11,477 nt of DNA from Pseudomonadota bacterium (GTDB lineage Bacteria > Pseudomonadota > Alphaproteobacteria > Micropepsales > Micropepsaceae): the NCBI GenBank assembly GCA_021817355.1, contig JAKAVI010000231.1, positions 1 to 11,477 on the forward strand, in the 5' to 3' direction. The notes under the pieces were generated by a model. The model was not told the DNA's origin, searched no databases, and saw nothing but the letters and a program-made list of their open reading frames with translations. Within the stretch, counting starts at the first letter, position 1. The number at the start of each line of letters is the position of its first letter. Shown here piece by piece: positions 5,912 to 11,477 of this stretch. The position numbers and the translations under genes are program-made.

Positions 5912-7114
5912 TTATTGATGATCCATGAGCCCAAGCACGCGCTTGGCCACGACATTGAGGTTGATTTCGCTGGTACCGCCTTCGATCGAATTGCCTTTAG
6001 ACCGCAGCATGTCGCGCATGGCCTGGACCTCGGCCGAGCTGAAGTCCTCGCCCTCCCATCCCAGTCCCTGATATCCCATGGCCTCGACGAGCAGTTCGCA
6101 ACGTTCCTGATTGAGGCGTGCTGCCGCGTATTTGAGAATGGAAACGGCCGGGCTCGGACCATTGGCCGTCTTGGCCTCGTCGGCCAACCTGCGTACCGTC
6201 AAGGCAAAGGCACGGGCCTGCATGCGATGTTCGGCGATACGCGCCCTCAGATCACCATCGCCAATGCGTCCATCCACTTCGCCAACATATTTCTTGGCCA
6301 CGTCTTCGAGTTCGAGACCACCGCCAAAGCCGCTGCCAAAGCCACCGGCCGAGATATTCTGGCGTTCGTACTGCAGCAGCCGCTTGGCAATCTCCCAACC
6401 GCCATTAAGCCGGCCGACCAGGTTCTCCTTGGGGACTTTGACATCGGTAAAAAAAGTTTCGCAGAACGGCGAGGAACCGCTGATCAGGCGGATCGGGCGC
6501 GCCTCCACCCCCGGAGTTGCCATATCAAACAGGATGAACGAGATACCCTCATGTTTTTTGGTGGTATCGGTCCGCACCAGACAAAAAATCCAGTCCGCTT
6601 GATCGGCATAAGAGGTCCAGATTTTCTGGCCATTGATCAGATAGTGTTCGCCGCGATCCTCGCAGCGCGTCCGCAGTCCGGCGAGGTCAGAACCGGCCCC
6701 AGGTTCCGAATAGCCCTGACACCAGCGGATTTCGCCACGCACGATCTTGGGCAGATGCTCGCGCTTTTGCTGTTCATTGCCATATTCCAAAAGGACCGGC
6801 CCCAGCATCCACAGACCGAAGGAAAGCAGGGGCGCCGCCGCCCCGATGCGGCGCATTTCATTGTCGAGCACTTTGGCCTCATCGCGTGACATCCCGCCGC
6901 CGCCATAGGCCTTGGGCCAGGTTGGCGCGGTCCAGCCCTTCGCTGCCATGCGCTCGAGCCAGAGTTTGGCCTCAGGGTTCCTGTAGGTCTGCCGACGCCC
7001 GCCCCAGACCTCTTCACCTTGGGCCGGACGGCCCGAGGTACCGCGCATGGACTTAGGACAATTGGCCTCGAGCCAGCTCCTAACCTCACTGCGAAAACTT
7101 TCCAGATCGCTCAT
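5912..7114 (-). CDS. Acyl-CoA dehydrogenase-like catalytic subunit
   Basis: A 400-residue acyl-CoA dehydrogenase family protein. It has the flavin/substrate loop CQGYSEPGAGSDLA (132-145) followed by NGQKIWTSYA (161-170), both typical of active members. Helix G carries Glu250 in LLQYERQ, aligned with the catalytic Glu254 of isovaleryl-CoA dehydrogenase. The C-terminus has SIEGGTSEI (376-384). What it lacks is the FAD-anchoring half: no RxQFG motif, with GDGDLRARIAEHR (285-297) in that region, and EAMGYQGL (344-351) instead of the Q-x-x-GG-x-G element. ATG 7114 is preferred to in-frame ATGs at 7165 and 7135 because GGAGGT lies 5 nt upstream and the family N-terminus begins there. It is first in a two-gene operon with 4764-5900. 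Together they would oxidise an acyl-CoA alpha-beta bond and pass electrons to ETF. The substrate is unknown; steroid side chains or other bulky acyl-CoAs are known for similar pairs. Confidence 0.92.
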   Translation of the reverse strand: MSDLESFRSEVRSWLEANCPKSMRGTSGRPAQGEEVWGGRRQTYRNPEAKLWLERMAAKGWTAPTWPKAYGGGGMSRDEAKVLDNEMRRIGAAAPLLSFGLWMLGPVLLEYGNEQQKREHLPKIVRGEIRWCQGYSEPGAGSDLAGLRTRCEDRGEHYLINGQKIWTSYADQADWIFCLVRTDTTKKHEGISFILFDMATPGVEARPIRLISGSSPFCETFFTDVKVPKENLVGRLNGGWEIAKRLLQYERQNISAGGFGSGFGGGLELEDVAKKYVGEVDGRIGDGDLRARIAEHRMQARAFALTVRRLADEAKTANGPSPAVSILKYAAARLNQERCELLVEAMGYQGLGWEGEDFSSAEVQAMRDMLRSKGNSIEGGTSEINLNVVAKRVLGLMDHQ

Positions 7115-7246
7115 CACTGACCTCCGGCCGAACATACCGCTTCTTCGACACAGCCGATTGTGCATCTTGGCGCAGCTTTGGGAAGAGGGCTGGTCGCGGG
7201 ATTTGCCAGCCGTTAGGTTGGCGACGCGTTATTTTGATCGACAGCC
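7115..7246. other. Divergent intergenic region between the dehydrogenase operon and threonine aldolase
   Basis: These 132 bp must hold the start signals for both directions. I see no strong sigma-70 pair. A 6-bp inverted repeat GGCTGG/CCAGCC (7188-7193, 7206-7211, 12-nt spacer) could be a regulator site, but repeats this short arise by chance. The strong GGAGGT ribosome site of the dehydrogenase gene lies at the left end; the aldolase side has no recognisable one. Confidence 0.4.
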
Positions 7247-8278
7247 ATGAATTTTGCCAGCGACAACGCCTATGGCGCGTGCCCCGAAATCCTTGAAGCC
7301 GTGGTCCGCAGCGCTGAGGGTAGCCAGCCCTCCTATGGCGAGGACGCCTGCAGCACTCGACTGCGTGCCCGCTTGAGCGAGATTTTCGAGCGGGACGTCT
7401 ATGCCTTTCCCGTCATCACCGGGACTGCCGCCAATAGCCTGGCACTGGCAACGCTTTGTCCGCCCCATGGCGCGATCTTCTGCCATGAGGAGGCGCACAT
7501 TGCGACCGACGAGTGTGCCGCCCCGGAATTCTTCACCCATGGCGCCAAGGTGGTCGGCATCCCTGGCGCGGACGGTAAAGTGAGCCCCACCGCCATCGCG
7601 TCAGTCCTGCCTCATTTTTCCCGGGGGGTGCACAGTGCAAAACCCAGTGTCGTTTCGATCACCCAGTTGAGCGAGCTGGGTACAGCCTATAGTACCGAGC
7701 AGATCGCGCAGATCGGTGACTTCTGCCGGAGCAACGGCCTCTTCCTGCACATGGACGGAGCCCGCTTTGCCAACGCCCTCGTCAGTCAGAACACCAGCCC
7801 CGCCGCTCTGTCCTGGCGCGCTGGCGTTGACGTGCTCTCGTTTGGCGCCACCAAGAACGGTGCCCTCAGTGCCGAATGCGTCATTTTCTTTGATCGGGCA
7901 CTGGCCGGTGACTTCGAATATCGCCGCAAGAAGAGCGGGCACCTGCTTTCGAAGATGCGCTTTGTCTCAGCCCAGCTGGAAGCCTATCTGGCCGCTGACC
8001 TGTGGCTCACTGCGGCGGCGCGTGCCAACCGGCTTGCCGCGGATATGGCTCGTGCACTGCTGCAGCTTCAGGGCGCGAGCCTTGCCCACCCCGTTCAGGG
8101 CAACCAGATCTTCGTCTATCTGCCGGACCGAACGGTGGCACATCTGCGGGCCAATGGTGCCAAATTTTACGACTGGCAGAGGAGCCGCGACGGGCGCACG
8201 CTGATCCGCCTGGTTACGAGCTTTGCCACGCCCGAAGGGGCGGTTCAGCAATTTGTCGAACTGGCAGGCAACGCCTGA
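7247..8278 (+). CDS. ltaE: Low-specificity L-threonine aldolase (PLP-dependent)
   Basis: A 343-residue fold-type I PLP enzyme that cleaves L-threonine or L-allo-threonine to glycine and acetaldehyde in the cytoplasm. Key elements are the N-terminal NFASDN (2-7), the phosphate-binding ITGTAANSLAL (57-67), EEAHI with PLP-stacking His84, HMDGARF with Asp170 contacting the pyridine nitrogen and Arg173, and the Schiff-base lysine Lys203 in SFGATKNGAL. KMRFVSAQ (236-243) and RLVTSFAT (321-328) also match. The overall pattern resembles the Pseudomonas-type enzyme more than E. coli LtaE, with DNAYG rather than DTVT at the start. The start is fixed by the conserved N-terminus, although no good ribosome binding site precedes it (GATCGACAGCC). 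It is divergent from the dehydrogenase operon and convergent with the RND gene 23 bp downstream, so it is probably monocistronic. Confidence 0.95.
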   Translation: MNFASDNAYGACPEILEAVVRSAEGSQPSYGEDACSTRLRARLSEIFERDVYAFPVITGTAANSLALATLCPPHGAIFCHEEAHIATDECAAPEFFTHGAKVVGIPGADGKVSPTAIASVLPHFSRGVHSAKPSVVSITQLSELGTAYSTEQIAQIGDFCRSNGLFLHMDGARFANALVSQNTSPAALSWRAGVDVLSFGATKNGALSAECVIFFDRALAGDFEYRRKKSGHLLSKMRFVSAQLEAYLAADLWLTAAARANRLAADMARALLQLQGASLAHPVQGNQIFVYLPDRTVAHLRANGAKFYDWQRSRDGRTLIRLVTSFATPEGAVQQFVELAGNA

Positions 8279-8301
8279 GCGGCGGGCCTTTAGCGTATCG
8301 C

Positions 8302-11300
8302 CTATTCGGCGGGCTGTGCCACTTTTCCTGGCCGCACCAAATGGCCGAGACGGTCGAGCTGCACATAGATCACCGGGGTGATGTAAAGGGTCAGCAGCTG
8401 ACTGAGAGCGAGCCCTCCGACCACGGCAAGGCCAAGCGGCCGACGGGCATTTGAGCCTTCGCCAAAGCCGATTGCGATGGGCAAGGTTCCCATCAGCGCC
8501 GCCATCGTCGTCATCATGATCGGCCGGAAGCGGACCAGACTGGCCTCGAAGATCGCGACTGCAGCAGAAACCTTCGCGCTGCGCTGACGCTCCAGCGCGA
8601 AGTCGATCATCATGATCGCATTTTTCTTCACGATCCCGACGAGCATGATCATGCCCACAAAGGCGTAAAGGCTGAGCGGCGTGTTGAACAGCCACAGCGT
8701 GATCAACGCGCCCACCCCGGCGGCCGGAAGCCCCGAAAGAATGGTGAGGGGATGGATGAAGCTTTCGTAGAGAATGCCGAGGACAATGTAGACCACAATG
8801 ATGGCGATGAGTAGCAGAAGCCCGCTCGATCCCATCGACTGTTCAAAGGCTTTCGCAGTGCCCTGGAAGGAACCAGAGATCGTGGGCGGCATGCGCATAT
8901 GCCGGCTGATCTGATCGATCTTTGCCACCGCATAAGATAGCGCCCGGCCTTGTGCGAGATTGAAGGATACCGTCACCGCCGGCAGTTCGCCAAGATGATT
9001 GATCGCCAGCGGCATCGAGCCCTGTGTGATCCGCGTCACCGCGGAAAGTGGCACCAAAGTCCCGCTGCTGGAGGTTACATAAAGACGCTGCAGGGCCGAG
9101 GGATCGGTCTGGTACTTGGGCAAAAGTTCGAGAATGACCTCATATTCATCCGTGGGCGCGTAAATCTGGGAAATCTGTTCGCCGCCGAAGGCTGCACCGA
9201 GCGCCGACTGGATCTGGGCCGAGGTGACGCCCAGTGCCGCGGCACGGTCGCGTTCGATCTTGACCATGACCGTGGGATTGGACATGTCGAGGTCGCTGTT
9301 GACATCGGCAAAGCCGGGCGTGCGAGACAGGTTGTCAACCAGCCGATTGGCGTATTTGGCAAGCTGATCGAGATCAAGACCCTGGAGCGTGTACTGATAG
9401 GTCGAGTTGGTCGAGTGTCCGCCGATGTTCAGGCTGGGCGGGTTGGCGGTGAACACCTGAATTCCTGGAATCCTCGCGAATTCTGGGCGCCACTGGGAAA
9501 TGATGTCGTCGACCGAACGGCGACGCTGGCGGCGCGGGACAAGGTGCACAAAGATCCGCCCGGTGTTCACTCCGGCGCTGGACCCGCCTGAGCCCACCGC
9601 GGACATCGCGGCCATCACGGCCGGATCGGCATTGACGATCGCAGCCACTTCCTTCTGGTACTTGACCATCTGAGCAAAGGATGTGCCGGTACGCGCCTTG
9701 GTAAAAATCTCGATAGCACCATCGTCCGAGGCGGGGATGAAATCCATCGGGATGATGCGGAACATGAAGACCGTGGAGAGGATGCTCAGCAGAAAAAGGC
9801 CGAGGATCGTACGTTGATGGCACATGGCCCAGCCGAGCGAAACGCGGTAGGCGTCATGAAGCCGGTTGAAGGCCACCTCGCTGTAACGATAGAAGCGGCT
9901 GGCATGAAGGCCCTCGTCGGCGTGCAGCAGGCGACTTGAGAGCATCGGCGTCAGCGTCACCGAGACAATGCCGGAAAACACGATGGCAAGTACGATTGTC
10001 ACCGCAAATTCATGCAGCAACCGGCCGACAATACCGCCCATGAACATCAAGGGAATGAATACCGCCACCAGCGAGGCGGTCATGGACAGAATCGTGAACG
10101 CAATTTCGCGCGAGCCGTGGAGTGAGGCGGTATAGGGATCCTCCCCCATCTCGATATGGCGCACGATATTTTCGAGCATCACGATGGCGTCATCGACCAC
10201 AAAGCCAACCGACAGCGTCAGCGCCATCAAGGACAGGTTATCGAGGCTGAAGCCAAGATAGGACATGCCCGCGAAGGTCCCGATCACCGCAATCGGCAAC
10301 GCCAGGGAGGGAATGAACGTAGCCGAGACCGAGCGCAGAAAGACAAAAATAACGAGGACGACGAGCACCGCGGCAATGACGAGTGTCATCTGAACGTCGC
10401 TGACCGAGGCGCGGATGGCCTGACTGCGGTCAAAGTGCACCATCACATGCAACCCGGGGGGAACCTGTTGTTCAAAGCGGGGAAGGACCTGACGGATTTC
10501 GTTGACCACCGCTATGGTATTGGATCCGGGCTGCCGCTGGATCGCCAAAAGTATGGCGGGCCTGCCATTTTCAAAGCTCGCCTGGCGGGTGTCCTGAACG
10601 CTGTCGAGGACACGGGCGATGTCTTCAATGCGCACCGGCGCGCCATTGCGGTAGGCAATGATCTGGCGGGCAAATTGCCGGGCATCGGTCAGCTGGCCAT
10701 TGGCATGTATCACTTCCGCCTTGTGTGGCCCATTGAGCGAGCCGGTCGCAGCATTGGAATTGGCATTGGCAGCGGCACTTGCCACCTCATCGATTCCGAT
10801 GCCGCGCGCCGCCAGTTCGTCCGGATCGGCCTGAATACGGACCGCATATTTCTGCTGTCCGTAAATATTGACCTGGGCGACACCGTTCAGGGTTGAGAGT
10901 TCGCGGCCAAGCAGCGTCTCGGCATAGTAGTCGACCTGTGACAAGGCCATGGTGTCGGAGGAGACGGCCAGATACATGATCGGGGCATCTGCCGGATTTT
11001 CCTTATGGATGGTCGGCGGATTGGGCATGTTATGCGGCAGGCGGCCGAGCGTCGCCGATACCGCCGATTGAACATCCTGTGCCGCAGCGTCAATATTGCG
11101 GTTCAGGTCGAACTGGATGACAATTTCAGTCTGGCTCTGCGTACTCGTCGAGGTCATCGACGAGATGCCGGCGATTGTCGACAGTTCGCCCTCGAGCGGG
11201 GTCGCGACGGCACTGGCCATCGTGTCGGGATCTGCGCCAGGCAAGCTGGCGCTGACCACGACGGTGGGGAAGTCCACATTCGGCAGATCACTGACCGGAA

Positions 11301-11394
11301 GGTGGAGGTAGCCGAACAGGCCAAAGATCAACAGCGCCACCATGAGGAGCGTGGTCATCACGGTGCGCCGGATGAATGGCTCCGAAATGTTCAT
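8302..11394 (-). CDS. RND (HAE-1) efflux permease, MdtB/MdtC-type
   Basis: A 1030-residue inner-membrane proton/substrate antiporter of the resistance-nodulation-division family, of normal length. It has the expected 12 transmembrane helices: TM1 at about 12-30, TM2-6 about 335-486, TM7 about 529-548 and TM8-12 about 856-1010, with two large periplasmic loops between. The proton-relay residues are present: Asp401-Asp402 in VGFVVDDAIVMLENI (TM4) and Lys924 in VGIVKKNAIMMIDF (TM10). The GEGSNARRPLG turn (978-988) is also intact. The N-terminal LPVSDLPNVDFPTVVVSASLP region resembles MdtB/MdtC/MuxBC permeases more than AcrB. ATG 11394 overlaps the stop of the preceding gene (ATGA), showing translational coupling in an efflux operon with an adaptor or sister permease upstream. 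Substrates cannot be told from the sequence. No outer-membrane factor gene follows; the next gene is convergent. Confidence 0.95.
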   Translation of the reverse strand: MNISEPFIRRTVMTTLLMVALLIFGLFGYLHLPVSDLPNVDFPTVVVSASLPGADPDTMASAVATPLEGELSTIAGISSMTSTSTQSQTEIVIQFDLNRNIDAAAQDVQSAVSATLGRLPHNMPNPPTIHKENPADAPIMYLAVSSDTMALSQVDYYAETLLGRELSTLNGVAQVNIYGQQKYAVRIQADPDELAARGIGIDEVASAAANANSNAATGSLNGPHKAEVIHANGQLTDARQFARQIIAYRNGAPVRIEDIARVLDSVQDTRQASFENGRPAILLAIQRQPGSNTIAVVNEIRQVLPRFEQQVPPGLHVMVHFDRSQAIRASVSDVQMTLVIAAVLVVLVIFVFLRSVSATFIPSLALPIAVIGTFAGMSYLGFSLDNLSLMALTLSVGFVVDDAIVMLENIVRHIEMGEDPYTASLHGSREIAFTILSMTASLVAVFIPLMFMGGIVGRLLHEFAVTIVLAIVFSGIVSVTLTPMLSSRLLHADEGLHASRFYRYSEVAFNRLHDAYRVSLGWAMCHQRTILGLFLLSILSTVFMFRIIPMDFIPASDDGAIEIFTKARTGTSFAQMVKYQKEVAAIVNADPAVMAAMSAVGSGGSSAGVNTGRIFVHLVPRRQRRRSVDDIISQWRPEFARIPGIQVFTANPPSLNIGGHSTNSTYQYTLQGLDLDQLAKYANRLVDNLSRTPGFADVNSDLDMSNPTVMVKIERDRAAALGVTSAQIQSALGAAFGGEQISQIYAPTDEYEVILELLPKYQTDPSALQRLYVTSSSGTLVPLSAVTRITQGSMPLAINHLGELPAVTVSFNLAQGRALSYAVAKIDQISRHMRMPPTISGSFQGTAKAFEQSMGSSGLLLLIAIIVVYIVLGILYESFIHPLTILSGLPAAGVGALITLWLFNTPLSLYAFVGMIMLVGIVKKNAIMMIDFALERQRSAKVSAAVAIFEASLVRFRPIMMTTMAALMGTLPIAIGFGEGSNARRPLGLAVVGGLALSQLLTLYITPVIYVQLDRLGHLVRPGKVAQPAE

Positions 11395-11477
11395 GGCAGG
11401 GGCTGGCGCGTCGCCATGCCGGCGCCGTTGACCGCCTCATGCGGATCCTTGCGGATCGACGTGCCCGCACAGATCGG
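11391..11477 (-). CDS. 3' end of the gene upstream of the RND permease (partial)
   Basis: An open frame enters at the right edge and gives 28 residues ending in MATRQPLP before TGA, which overlaps the ATG of the permease gene as ATGA. The 4-nt overlap is a common sign of translational coupling inside RND operons. The tail is too short and too variable to identify. By operon convention it is a periplasmic adaptor (membrane fusion protein) or an MdtB-like sister permease. Confidence 0.6.
   Translation of the reverse strand, partial: PICAGTSIRKDPHEAVNGAGMATRQPLP

Noticed and set aside
5915..6889. A 324-codon plus-strand open frame opposite the catalytic dehydrogenase gene
   Set aside because: It is fully antisense to a strongly supported gene. 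Long antisense frames are common in GC-rich DNA, and its translation shows no recognisable domain.
8279..8301. A bidirectional terminator between threonine aldolase and the RND gene
   Set aside because: The 23-bp gap holds no stable inverted repeat or T-tract; only a 4-bp CGCC/GGCG repeat touches the RND stop.
10156..10896. A 246-codon plus-strand open frame inside the RND gene
   Set aside because: Its translation is a mirror of the permease codons, with His/Gly/Arg-rich low-complexity character and no domain.

Overview
The window looks like an ordinary stretch of a GC-rich proteobacterial chromosome. Protein style (paired acyl-CoA dehydrogenases, S10 serine carboxypeptidase-like paralogues, an MdtB/MdtC-type RND pump, an AsnC/Lrp regulator) suggests an alphaproteobacterium. 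That placement is inferred from overall family resemblance only. I see no rRNA, tRNA, CRISPR array, insertion sequence or prophage gene.

Layout from left to right. (1) Positions 1-2645, minus strand: two tandem paralogous secreted S10-family serine peptidases. The upstream copy is complete (1035-2645) and the second runs off the left edge (1-953). A perfect 10-bp-stem hairpin lies between them. (2) Positions 2646-2914: a divergent control region with phased TCACG half-sites, upstream of an AsnC/Lrp regulator (2915-3331, plus). (3) Positions 3425-4231, plus: a crotonase-superfamily enzyme with a dienoyl-CoA-isomerase-like Glu/Asp pair. (4) Positions 4511-4741, plus: a small unknown protein whose coding signal continues upstream through an in-frame TAG to an ATG at 4460. 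(5) Positions 4764-7114, minus: two acyl-CoA dehydrogenase-like genes 11 bp apart, with complementary active-site losses that suggest one heteromeric enzyme. (6) Positions 7247-8278, plus: a Pseudomonas-type low-specificity L-threonine aldolase. (7) Positions 8302-11477, minus: a complete RND efflux permease and the last 28 codons of the gene before it, joined by an ATGA overlap.

The genes fall into small functional groups: peptide breakdown with a likely amino-acid-sensing regulator, acyl-CoA oxidation (crotonase and dehydrogenase pair), threonine/glycine metabolism, and drug or metabolite export. Nothing points to an entirely new system. The observations most worth following are the heteromeric dehydrogenase pair, the interrupted small gene, and the hairpin between the peptidase paralogues.
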